From positions 30,613,588-30,677,587 of the forward strand of contig NC_134023.1 of assembly GCF_040712315.1 (NCBI RefSeq): DNA of 64,000 nt, given 5' to 3'. Source of the DNA: Castanea sativa. Lineage: Eukaryota; Streptophyta; Magnoliopsida; Fagales; Fagaceae. Every line of letters begins with the position of its first letter. Positions within the stretch are counted from its first letter, which is position 1. The translations under genes were made by a program, and so were the position numbers. Under the pieces are notes generated by a model. It searched no databases, was not told where the DNA came from, and saw only the letters and a program-made list of their open reading frames with translations. Of this stretch, positions 20,105-31,136 are shown one piece after another.

Positions 20105-23060
20105 CAAAGAGCAAATTATTACACGATTTACAGTGGGTGACAGCGGTTGTGTCATATGCTCGCATACTATAGTGGGTGATAGTGGCCGTGCCATATGCTC
20201 ACATCCTATCTTGAGGTAATAGCGACCATGTCGTATGCCTCGTGCCATCACAGTCTTCAAGTTCCTGAAGAAGTTTCGAATTCCCAAATTACAGTGGGTG
20301 ATAGCGGCAGTGTCGTATACTCGCATCCCATCTTGAGGTAATAGCGACTGTGCCGTACACATTATGCCATCATAGTTGTCAAGTGCCCAAAGAAGTTCCG
20401 AATTCTCAGTTTATAATGGGTGATAATGGCCATGCCATTGTTGGAAAAATACATGTTTGTATCTCATGTAAAGCATATGCAGCGGAAAATTAACAGATCT
20501 ACTTCATTCGCAATTGATAACATGTGCTATGTAAGTTTCAGAGTTTAAGAACAAGAAAGCGTACCTTGGTGCGGTAAAATTCAAAACAATCCAAATAGAA
20601 GTGCTTGGGAACACTCTTAATCTTCACTCCAATTCCACTTAATGCCCAAGAAGTGTGGTCTCTCAATCAGTTTCCAAGGAGAGAATAAGAGAGTGTCTAA
20701 CGCTCACACACAAACCATTTCATTTCTTGTATGATCTTAATGAAAACACTTATGAAAAAGACTTATAAAATTCTGTATGTTTCTTTCCTTATATATAACT
20801 GATTATCTAATTGGGCTAACATTTTGGGCAATTCCTATTGGGCTCTAGTATGTGGCTTGGAGTGAGACTAAAAGTGATCAAATAAGACTCTAGCTCCAAT
20901 GGGCCTTGGGCTTTTTTATCAACTCTTGACAAGTCCAAAGTTACCATTAATTATATTCAATACTATATGAATATAATTGCACTCTAGGCCTTATTAATAA
21001 ATTATATCCCAAGACTTTATTATACATGCAACCCCTTCATTAAAATATTTGTAGTAATACAAAGTCATAAATATAGACTGTCACTTTGAAGATTACTACA
21101 TCTTAATCCTTGAGTACCCGATTTAATCCTTGAGTACCCGATTTAATCCTTTATGTTATTCATCATATATTTATGAATTTCAATTTCATAAATATATACT
21201 TTAGTAACTCCTTACTAAAGTGGTTGGGCCCAACTCTTTGAATAACCAAACCCATTAAACTTATCTCAAGGGAATATTTTATATCTCCGTTAAGAGATTA
21301 TGAATTCCAACTTGAGAATATATGTTCCATCAACACTAAATGCTACTGCCCAACATATTGAGGTTTTGACCGTGACTAATAGATCTCACTCCTGATATAT
21401 CAAAGCAACCTACATCTCATGATTAGGTCCATTATTCTCTCAGGATTTAGAGTTGATGTAAATAGAGGTCGTGAGATTTATTATTCATTTGACAGTCGTT
21501 AAGAGAATAATATATCTCACAGCGGTCCAGTTCAATATGTCTTAACTCTTAAAATATATCAACATACCAACTAGAAGTCTCCACTTCCATGATCAAGGCA
21601 AATCATCTTAGTTGATATGTTATAGTCTTCATAGATGAAACGCCCAATTTCATCACCGACTACGAACTATATTTTGAGTTTACAAGGAACTTGTGATTTA
21701 CATCTTCTGTGACTAAATCACATAAATCACATACAATGCATCTTATGGACTTAGATAATGTTCCATTAGTTCATTTATAGATAGTCTCATATAAATAAAT
21801 AATTTAATTATTTATAACATGCCAATAAATTGGATTTTTAGGGCATAAACCCTGACAGCCGTATGCTTGTATCCCATCTTGAGCTAATAGCGACTGTGTC
21901 GTACGCCTCGCGCCATCACAGTTGTCAAGTTCCCAAAGAAGTCCCGTGTTCCTGATCTATAGTGGGTGATAGTGGCTGAGCTGTATGCTCGCATTCCATT
22001 TTAAGGTAATTGTGACCGTGTTGTACGACTCGCACCATCAAAGTCATCAAGTTCCTGAAGAAGTTCCGAATTCCCGGTTTACAGTGGGTGATAGCGGCCG
22101 TACTGTACTCGCATCCCATTTTGAGCTAATAGTGACCGTGTCGTATACCTCGCGCCATCACAATCATCAAGTTCCTGAAGAAGTTTCGAATTCCCGATTT
22201 ATAGTGGGTGATAACGGCCGTGCCCTATGCTCGCATCCCATCTTGAGGTAATAGCGACCGTGTCATATGCCTCACGCCAACACAGTTCTCAAGTTCCCAA
22301 AGAAGTCCTGTGTTCCTGATCTACAGTGGGTGATAACGGTCATGCTGTATGATCGCATTCCATCTTGAGTTAATAGCGATTGTGTTGTACGCCTTGCGCC
22401 ATCACATTCATCAAGTTCCTGAAGAAGTTCTGAATTCCAGATTTACAGTGGGTGATAGCAGCCGTGCCGTATGTTCGCATCCCATCTTGAGGTAATAGCG
22501 ACCGTGTCGTATGCTTCGCAGCATCACAGTTGTCAAGCTCCCAAAGAAGTCATGTGTTCCTGATCTACAGCGGGTGATAGCGGCCATGCCGTATCCTCAC
22601 ATTCCATCTTGAGGTAATAGTGACCGTGTCGTACACCTCGCGCCATCACAATCATCAAGTTCCCGAAGAAGTTTCGAATTCCCGGATTATAGTGGGTGAT
22701 AGCGGCCGTGCCGTATGCTCGCATCCCATCTTGAGGTAATAGCGATTGTGTAGTACGCCTTGTGCCATCACACTTGTCAAGTTCCTAAAGAAGTTCTGAA
22801 TTCCCGGTTTACAGAGGGTGATAACGGCCATGCCGTATGCTCGTATCCCATCTTGAGGTAATAGCGACTGTGTCGTATGCCTCATGCCATCACAGTTGTC
22901 AAGTTCCCAAAGAAGTCCCGTGTTCCTGATATACAGTGGGTGATAGCGGCCATGGCGCCATGCCGTATGCTCGCATTCCATTCTGAGGTAATAGTTACCA
23001 TGTCGTACACCTCGCGCCATCACAGTTATCAAATTCCTGAAGAAGTTCTGAGTTTCGAGT
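20105..23060 (+). repeat. Satellite-like tandem array, period about 122 bp
   Basis: The phrase AGTGGGTGATAGCGGCCGTG and variants starts each unit. Right of the inserted solo LTR the starts are near 21961, 22083, 22204, 22325, 22448, 22569, 22692, 22814 and 22937, giving intervals of 121-123 bp. Left of it are units near 20171, 20293 and 20417. Two unit types differ in their second half (AAGAAGTCCCGTGTTCCTGA versus GAAGAAGTTCCGAATTCCCG), partly alternating, which hints at a dimeric higher order. It sits in the 3' region of element D. Confidence 0.85.
20439..21857 (-). mobile_element. Solo LTR of copia family F inside the satellite array
   Basis: This 1419-bp LTR in minus orientation (plus strand TGTTGGAAAAAT...CCCTGACA) is flanked by GCCAT (20434-20438) and GCCGT (21858-21862), a target duplication with one mismatch. 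It interrupts the 122-bp array cleanly, so the array is older. It aligns over its whole length with the copies at 48454-49746, 57554-58979 and 62341-63764. Confidence 0.85.
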
Positions 23061-23640
23061 TCCGCATTCTCTAGCAGAGGCATCAGTGACAAGCATCTCT
23101 GAACTCGTATTCTACAGCGGGGCCACCAGCAACAAGCGTCTCTGGACTCGCAATCATTCAAGAGTTTTCAAGGTTTCCAATTTGCAGTGAGTAAACTAGC
23201 AGCTGTGCCCTAGGCTCACACTTCCACTATTTTTGACTACCAGGTAAGTCCCTGTACCTAAACCCCACATTTTATTTTCAAAATTCAAATTCCCGCATAT
23301 TCATGCACTCATATATCAAAAACAAAATATACGCATATTTTCCTAAGATAGCATGGTATAAATCATGGAAAAATTTATGATTTTGAAAATTCCAAAAATA
23401 AGATAAGCACTAGCATGCATCTGTAGTAGTATTGCCACTAACATTTTGCAGAAAAAATAAGAGAAGAAGAAAAAATAGATATTGACCTCAAGTGCAGAGA
23501 AGACTGAAGTAGCAGACTAAAAGGACAAACGAAAGCTGAAACCACGGACCCGTTGAGCCCAAGACCACTCTAGAGATTTTTGTAAGAAGTAAGGAGTGGA
23601 GAGAAAGTGAGAAATGAGGATGAAAGGAGCCAAAAATGCC

Positions 23641-23648
23641 TTTTATAG
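23641..23648 (-). promoter_or_regulatory. TATA-like box near the 3' LTR of element D
   Basis: The minus strand reads CTATAAAA, about 320 bp before the LTR. With the acceptor site just before the plant-mobile-domain-like ORF at 19982, it could mark an antisense promoter whose first intron contains the satellite array. This is an inference from position only. Confidence 0.3.
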
Positions 23649-23949
23649 GCCTTGGGCTGCCCGACGCACCTTCTAGGGCCGCCGGGTAGGTCCAGCGGTC
23701 ATATAAGGGCCGTCAAGCAACGTTGACTGGTCAGATCTCCAAAAAAAAAAAAAAAAATCCGCTCCTTTCTCCTCCCCGGGGTGTAGGGGCATGACAAGAA
23801 AATATTTCAATAGCACCTGCAATAGATCGGGCCAAGCAAGTAAGTCTGATTTCGGTCCATGAATAGTCTCTGCACGCAAATTTAGGGGCAACAAAATTTG
23901 AAATCACGTTCTTTATCCGACACCTCTCATTGCACTCGAGATATCAGAT

Positions 23950-23963
23950 AAAGAAGGGGCAGT
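23950..23963 (+). other. Polypurine tract of element D
   Basis: AAAGAAGGGGCAGT lies directly before the LTR start TGTTGATACC, as expected for the plus-strand primer. Confidence 0.65.
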
Positions 23964-26900
23964 TGTTGATACCATATTTTGTCCGCCCTCAATCGCATGG
24001 TGGACCCCAAAAAATCCAAAAGTATCATTTTATCTTCGTGGGGCCATGAGAACATCCAGAACAATGTGGCACAACCCGTTCGGGCACTAGAGCACCCAAA
24101 ATGCCCTTTTCAACTAAAATGACCAAAATGCCCCTAATCAGCCCTAGGTTTGACTGATGGTCAAACGTGGTCAAAACACTCACAAAATAACATTTTTCAT
24201 AGTTTTACATCAAACCCGAGCTTCTCAGAGAATTTTGGCAATTTTGACAAAGTTTTACCAAATTTGACCCGAAATCAATCTTGGGTGGGCCCAAAAATCC
24301 TAAATTTGATTCGGCTATCAGAATGAGTTGAAACCAACCTCATTGAAAATATTATCAAATTCTCATTCCCACGACTATTCATGGGTCGAAATCGGAGTTA
24401 GAATGGCCGAGATATCACGAAAACTGTGAGATGCACCACAAACTTCCAAGAGCCATAACTTTTGATCCGACCGTTGGATTTTTGAGTTCAATACATTTTT
24501 GGAAACAAGAAGACTAAATCTATCTAGAGGAGTTAGTACCAAGCCAATATAAGGCCTTTTGAGGCAGGTGGTACTGCTGCCTCGAAATGCGTGTCGAGGC
24601 TATAAATAGCCACAGGCACTCACCAGACCAAGGGGGACGCATTTTTCTGATTTTTTCCTTTTTCCAGTGCACTTTCTCTCTTCCAAACACACAAAAAGCA
24701 CATGTAAAAGAACACATCAAAGCTTCTTGATTCTTGCATCTTCACCAACAATACAAGGTAGTGTTATTGTGCTCAATCTTCTTCACCTTGGTTCTACATC
24801 TTGGATTATAGGTTTAGGGGTGTGGATGTAGCTTTTTTAGCTATAATCCACGCCCCTAGCCTTCTAAATCTTTTTCTTAGCATGTTCTTGCTATTTTTAC
24901 TTGAATAACATGATTTATTGTTTTCTTTGACATGTTTTCCACTTTATCTTGTTTCTAGCATGTTTCTAACTTAGATCCATGTTCTTTTATGCTTGCTAAC
25001 ATGTTATTTATTCTGATCTATGTGCTTTATGCTTTGTGCTATGTTTTTGTGCCTAGATCTATCTTTTCCATGTGTTGTTTGGCTAGATCTACATGTTTCT
25101 ACACTTCTTTACATGCTTATATGTTTAGATTTACATGTTTATGCTTTATGCCATGTTTTCCCAGGCTTTGTTCATCTTTTTGCTCCATGTTGATGTTAGG
25201 GTTTCATGCTTACATGCTAGTATGATGTTTTGGCTATGCCTTGCTTGGATCTACATGCGTTTATGCCTATCTTGCCATGTTATATGTTTAGATCCGTGTC
25301 TTCACATGCTTCTATTGTTGGATTCACGCTCTTCCACATTTATGTGCTAGGATCTACATGTTCACATGCATGTTTCTATGCTTATATGTCTAGATCTATG
25401 TTACATGCTTGTGTGCTCGGATCTATGCTCTTCACTTACTTTATGCCATCTTCCATGTGCTTATGCGCTCCATGCCATATTCGTGTGCCAAGACCTAGGC
25501 TACCTAGGTTATGTTCGTCATGCCATGTGCTATTGTAGTCCTTTTGTTGCTTTGTCTTTCTTTCTTGTGTTTTGGCCTACTGGTCCAGACCTGATCTCGA
25601 TCTCATGGTCTTAGTCCTCATCCGTGCACCTTGGTTCATATCAAAGGGTTTGGATCATCCCTTTTTTCATGTCTGTGCTTGCTTGCTTTTATGCTTTATG
25701 CTTGTGTCAGCCTCTCTAGTTCTAGGCTTTGCCACGCTTGACACCCTTAGCAGGTTTGTGGTTATGTGGCTGTGTTCGACACCTATGAAGCCTTGTTTGG
25801 ATGTAACCACTCGAGATGCGTCTCTGGACGCCAGGTTGCTTTGTGCATACCTTTCCCCTTTTCTGCTCTGTTCGATGATATACTTGCCATGCTTGTTTGT
25901 GCCACCCATTGGCTTTCTTTGTATCTTTACACATTTGCTTACATGTCCATGCATGAGTCTTGCTTGCTTGTGTGTCATCCGCACTTCAACACAATGAAAT
26001 TATGGACATTTTATCCAAACCTACATGTGTCCCCCGTGGACACCATATTTTGCTTGTTTGCTTTCTTGTCCGCTTGCTTTCTCATTTTTCTGCTTATCTT
26101 TGCTCGTCATATCTCCCATCACATGCTATGCTTACTATGTCTATCATGCTTATTGCTTTGCTCCTCTCTTGTATACTCGTTGCATCTTTCCCTTCCATTG
26201 CTTGTCTACTGGTTTCTTGTCTTTGCCTTTGCGTGTATGTACATGAAGCGAGGACACTTGGAGCTAGGGTATAGCCTCCTAGGTGGCAAAAAGGGCATGG
26301 AGTCAAGCATGTAGATTTGAGCCAACCGGCTGTGTACAGTAGGTTTAGGATTTTAGTTTACCCTTTTGGGTTATGTACTCTTTTAAACCCCCTTTCCTTC
26401 CTGCTCCCTTTCTCTCTTAGATTATTTGTATTAGGTAAATCACACTGTGTACCATTCGTCCTTAACTCTAGAGTGTGGCGACCCCTATTTATTTTCTTGC
26501 ACCTATATTTTGGGCCATGCTCTAGGGATGTAGGCATTTACTTTCCTGCTCTGTGTGCTTACATTGTGCATGATGTATGTATATATATACATGCTCACCC
26601 CTTTTGGTGTGATTGTCACAGTCCATGTTACCTAAGGCAAGCGATGCCTAATTTCCGCAACGAAAGCAAGGTGACATGTTGCCGGGTTTACGATGCAGAA
26701 ATCTGGTATTTCGCCCGAATGCCTTAGAAAAGCATAGATTGGGATCACACCCATTCAAAAGCCAAACCTCAAAGCCCCATGCATGCAAAGCCCCAAAAGC
26801 CAATGCCGAAATCATGTTTTTACTGCCAATTTTTGAAAATTAAGGTTTTATCAAAACAAAGGACTTTCCTTGGACAGGCTTTGTGGGGTGCTTAACACCT

Positions 26901-27050
26901 TCCCCACACATAACCAAACTCTCGGACTCAAGAATTAAGATTTTTTTTGCCATCCACATTAGATTAGGAAAAATGACATTTTTCTTAGCCTAAGATTGGT
27001 AATAAAATCAAATAGAAATAGGTGACCAATCACACCTTAGAAAACCCCAA
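23964..27050 (+). repeat. 3' LTR of element D (about 3.1 kb)
   Basis: It begins TGTTGATACCATATTTTGTC after a purine tract. A TATA box (TATAAATA) is at 24601-24608. A long T-rich low-complexity stretch with recurrent TAGATCTACATG-type words fills about 24900-26300. The end is put just before TTGGTGACGACTTC at about 27053, which looks like a primer binding site. The end is uncertain by some tens of bases. LTRs of several kilobases are normal for Tat/Ogre elements. Long open frames here (for example 25766-26314) are compositional. Confidence 0.6.
24601..24608 (+). promoter_or_regulatory. TATA box in the LTR of element D
   Basis: TATAAATA lies about 640 bp into the LTR in a GC-richer setting (GTGTCGAGGC before, GCCACAGGC after), a typical U3 promoter position. 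Confidence 0.6.
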
Positions 27051-27372
27051 TAATTGGTGACGACTTCACTCACCTTCGGTAATCCCTTAAAATTTGGCCC
27101 AGATTTCTGCCATAACGCCAAAGGTAGACCTACCATCCTCCACCGAGAGAGAAAGAGAGAGAAAGAGAACCCGAAGCTCCGTGTGAACACATGCAACCAC
27201 CATCGAGAAGGGCCCTCCAACGGGACGCCGCGCGCACGGGAGCATCGCCACAGCGGGTGGTTGGACAAAGGCACAGGAGCGGTGGTTTTTTCTCTGCCGA
27301 TCGAGGCCAGGCATCGATAGTATGCATGGAATATGCATGAACATGTGACGTGTTAAACATAAATTGTATCAT
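27051..27372 (+). other. Leader-like DNA after the element D LTR
   Basis: It opens with TTGGTGACGACTTCAC, which looks like a primer binding site for a tRNA ending in GTCGCCACCA-like sequence. A GA-rich stretch and a GC-rich segment around 27215-27300 follow, with no credible ORF. If the binding site is real, this LTR is followed by 5' leader and preceded by a purine tract, so two elements share it. Confidence 0.4.
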
Positions 27373-28946
27373 GGGTTGAAACCCAATCCAAACCTACCAG
27401 CACACAATTTTGAACAATCAAGCACACAACTAAATGCATGAAACATTGTGAAAATGCTAATCGAATGCAATGCATGATCATATAGCATCAAATCAACATA
27501 ACCCAACCTAAAAATTTCACAACAACTTCAAAAACCCCAAAAGTTTTCAAAAATCCCCCAAAATCTAGGTCACAAATGCATGAATGCATGAAAATGAAGA
27601 TATATAGATTACTTACCAAGGAATGGAGACTTGATCTAGGCTGAAATGAAGAAGGGTTAAAGGATTTTGAGTGAGGGAAAGAGTGTTTGGGAGAGAAGAA
27701 GTTTTCTGTTCAAAGAGAGAGTGAAAAATGAAATCTAATTTGCGCCTCAGCTATTTTAAGAAATCTCAGCTCAATGGATTGAAGTATCTGTCGAGCACTA
27801 AATCTCGACGGATGTAATCTATCGATGTGCTGTCGAGAACTGTCAACGGCAAAAATGCTTCAATGGATCAAGAAGCTATCGACACAAATTCTAGAAATCT
27901 CGATGGATCGAGTATGCGCTAACTTCTATTGAGAAAGGAAGTCCAAAGGTCTCGATAGATAAGAATCTGTTAAGGATCTGTCGAGGAAGCTATCGAGCTT
28001 GAAGAAAATGAGTTTTTCAAGGAGAAAAAACACATAAAGATGAATGCAATAAGCAAGCTGCTCAAACATAGATCCAATCAACATATTAAGCTCTCAAAAA
28101 CATCTCTCAACATATATGCAAAGCATTTAAGATCCAAAACACACACACACACACACACATGCACTAAATAGGTCTAACCAATTTTATATTTCAAAAACAA
28201 GTTTAGACAGTTTAATGAGCATATATTAACATATGTATTCCTTGTGATGGTCAAATTACATTATACCTGCATATGTATTAAGAGTAGCAAAGAATTTGCG
28301 TGTTGTGTGTGAAAAATATGGAAAGAATGCATAAATGTCTCATATTATAACGATTTGAGATTTGAGAAAATCAAATACACACACACACACACACAATCAT
28401 GATTGCTTGATGGGGACTATCACCTTCGAGGTACATCCTATAACTCTTACATCTCCTAGGAACATGCTTGCAACCATATTTAAAAGCATTTTGTTTCTTT
28501 TTGCTTTTATATTTCATTGCATATTTTCCTTTTTGAACATATCATGCATGGGCGTATATAGAGAGAGAAGAAATACCCAATTATGTAAGCCCAAAAATCA
28601 CAATTTTGCTATGCCGAAGCATACAGATGTTATACGTGATTGGTGGCTTTAATGGTGAGATGGTTATTTATGCCTTTCTCTTAGGATTTTTTAGTCCTTC
28701 CCGTCAAAAAGAGTGATATAAGTGTTAAGTATAAGAGATTACTTAATCGTACTCATCACAAACACGAACCACAAAGCTCACTTGCTTAGTTGTGCATTGA
28801 GATGCTTATCTAAGCTACAAGAGATACAAAGTTTAGAAAAGTTTCAATGGCCATCCAAGGTACACAAGAACCAATATACACAAACACACTGTTTTTGTAT
28901 TTTTCTGATTTTTCAATTTTTTTTTTTTATGAAAAACAAAATAAAG
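27373..28946 (-). other. Internal spacer of element B
   Basis: This is the reverse complement of about 6960-8620 of element A, including the (AC)n microsatellite at about 28140-28160 (a second one lies at about 28376-28396) and the cluster of TCGA-centred words at about 27785-28005. No coding sequence is recognised. The GAAAAACAAAATAAAG end is the target site of element C. Confidence 0.75.
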
Positions 28947-29608
28947 TGATGGGGTATGGTAAAATACAACTCCAATATCGTCCATAGAGGTCGTCCAGGA
29001 CAAGGCCAGGAAAGCAAAGGTTGTAAAAACCTTGTTTGTAAAGAGCTTGTCCATGTGGGAATATGCGTGGACGAGCTTCACATGGTTAAGTTTGACAATA
29101 CCGTTTCGTCTTATCTAGGGGAGCCATCAACCTCGTCCGTGAAAAGGTCGTTCATAGAGGAATGACCCTCCTCGGAAGCAGGTCAAGAAGAACCCTGGAC
29201 GAACCCTTGACACTTAGGGAAATTCCTGATTCAGTACTACAACTCCTTATCACACACATAACTTCCAGTGACAGTTATGTGAGAAAAATGTAACTCCTAA
29301 AAAGTTGTGGAAGTTATCCTTGAACCCTCAAACCCCCTCAAATATAGGGGAGGTTACAAGTCTAATAACCGTTTCTCGGGTGCACTATATAAACGCCCAT
29401 TCAGATCAGACAAAAGTACGTTTTTACATTTTCTAAAAAGTTGGAACTCCAAAATTTAAGAAAGAAAACTAACTTTGCCATCGGAGGGTTCTTGGCCAGC
29501 AACCCCAATCACCTTTGATCGTTGTTCTTTCTTTTTCAGGCAATCAAGACAGTCACCACACCTTTAAAATTTGAAGCATCCAGCCTACTAATTTTCTTCG
29601 CATCATCA
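28947..29608 (+). repeat. 5' LTR of element C
   Basis: This 662-bp LTR runs from TGATGGGGTATGG to ...TCGCATCATCA. A TATA-like ACTATATAAACG lies at about 29384-29395. By eye I count roughly 57 differences from the 3' LTR, many of them C/T or G/A. Confidence 0.9.
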
Positions 29609-29609
29609 G

Positions 29610-29627
29610 TTGGCGCCGTCTGTGGGA
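29610..29627 (+). other. Primer binding site of element C
   Basis: TTGGCGCCGTCTGTGGGA starts two bases after the LTR. TGGCGCC-type sites are common in plant gypsy elements. Confidence 0.8.
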
Positions 29628-29693
29628 AACAAAGTGTTCTTTTCATTCGATTATTTGTTTTCAGCGATTAGCCTTTCCCAGACAAAAGACTAA

Positions 29694-31127
29694 ATGGTTC
29701 AGACAAGATCAAGGGCTACCAGCCCAGGCCATCAGGAGAGTAGGGATGCTTCTAGCAATCCCCACCGTGATCGTCAGTCAGCGCCAGTCATGCAACCGCC
29801 TTCTATTCAACATATAAAGTCCATGGCTACCGTAATGGCGGAATTAACCCGTCATAACCAAGAGTTGAATAGGGATATATATTTAAGGAGGTAGTAACAC
29901 GAAAGGCATGCGGAAGGGCAAGCCTAGAGTCATAAGGATAGAGGAGAAAACATTGAGTCCGAGAACAATCAAGGGGTACTGCTTCAAGAAGAGTGCCACA
30001 CTTGGAGAGGGAGATGGACCAGATGAGAAAAGCTATGGATGAAATGAAAGAGAATATGAGACGGGCGAACCCTGTGGATGACTTAGTTCACCGAACGGAC
30101 TCCCCTTTCACAGCTTCCATCAACAGTCACCCCTACCTCTGAAATTCAAAATGCCTTCCTTGGATTCATATGATGGAAATCGTAACTCGTGTGATCACAT
30201 CGCTACCTTCAAGACCACCATGCACCTTCAAGGGGTTCCGGACGAGATTATGTGCAGAGCATTCCCTACCACACTTAAGGGACCAGCGCGTGTGTGGTTC
30301 AGCAAAATACCCCCAAACTCTGTGGGCTCACCGCGTGTGTGGTTCAGCAATGCCACAAGCGTTCCTCCTCTAGTTTGCTAACTATAGAGCAAGGGGAACA
30401 TGAGAGTTTGCGATCCTTCATTACCCAATTTAATAGAGAAGCCTTGACGGTGGATGAAATGGACGACAAGTTGTTATTGGCCGCCTTCCATAATAGGGTC
30501 AACTCTGACTTGTTCATTCATAAGCTCTACGAGTAGGAACCACAAACAATGGCCGAACTCGTCCATTCGGCCAAAAATTTCATGAATGCTGAGGACGCGA
30601 TTATAGCCAAGAAGAGGAAGAGAGCAGAGCGTTCGGAGGTGGTTCACCCGCGTCATCCAAATCAAGGTCCTCGTCCAAAGAAGGCTCAGACAGAAGAGAA
30701 AAAAGATGGTAAGAAGGCGAGTTCCTCAGCAAGAAATCAACAATACACTCCCTTGAATACACCACTAGAATAAGTGTTTATGCAAATCAAGGACGATCTA
30801 TCCTTGAAGTGGCCAGAGAAAATGAAAGGAGATCCTAACAAGTGCAATAGGAATAAGTATTGCCGCTTTCACAGAGACCATGGCCATGACACGAACGAGT
30901 GTTTTGATTTAAAGCAGCATATAGAGAATCTTATCAAGCAAGGGAAGTTGAGGAATTTCCTTGGACGAGACCAGAAAGATGAGAAGTTGAAGGCCAAGGT
31001 GGAAGAGTCATCACGACCCCCACTTGGAGAAATAAGAGTTATTATAGGAGGAACCTCGGCAGCTCAGTCGCCCAAGTCAAATAAGACATACTTGAAGGTG
31101 GTGCAAAATGTCCAGTTGTCTGGATGA
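29694..31127 (+). pseudogene. Gag of element C, disabled
   Basis: The start MVQTRSRATSPGHQESRD is followed by a coiled segment. The Gag core is spread over several frames (LQGVPDEIMCRAFPTTLKGP, then RVWFSKIPPNSVGS; LTIEQGEHESLRSFITQFNR). A basic region follows, and finally the cysteine-histidine motif CRFHRDHGHDTNEC (about 30861-30902) with IENLIKQGKLRNFLGRD, the typical end of Gag in Tat elements. There are stops at about 29892 onward and around 30536, and 30774 follows a stop. A 19-bp piece is duplicated at 30287-30305 and 30332-30350, disturbing the core. Confidence 0.8.
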
Positions 31128-31136
31128 TCTCCCAGG

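Larger units (their letters stand above)
11572..27050 (+). mobile_element. Element D: 3' half of a Tat-lineage Ty3/gypsy element
   Basis: The pieces are the RNase H and integrase end of pol (11573-13341), a long 3' non-coding region with at least three tandem-repeat blocks, two antisense ORF regions on minus, a purine tract, and a long 3' LTR (23964-about 27050). Large 3' regions with antisense ORFs and satellite-like repeats are known from the Tat/Ogre lineage. Gag, protease and reverse transcriptase are missing here; the protease at 1040 may be its lost left part. A family-F solo LTR (20439-21857) is inserted into the satellite block. Confidence 0.7.

Noticed and set aside
20105..23060. Possible CRISPR-like array
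   Set aside because: Units are 122 bp, contiguous and without unique spacers, in a plant retroelement; this is a satellite-type tandem repeat.
22655..23161. 168-codon minus-strand ORF with internal repeats (EHTA.PLSPT)
   Set aside because: It is the translation of the 122-bp tandem array; its length follows from the repeat unit lacking stops in that frame.
25766..26314. Long plus-strand ORF of 182 codons rich in Cys, Leu, Phe and overlapping ORFs in several frames
   Set aside because: It lies in the T-rich low-complexity part of a gypsy LTR; open frames in all phases reflect composition (few TAA/TAG/TGA) and no domain is recognisable.
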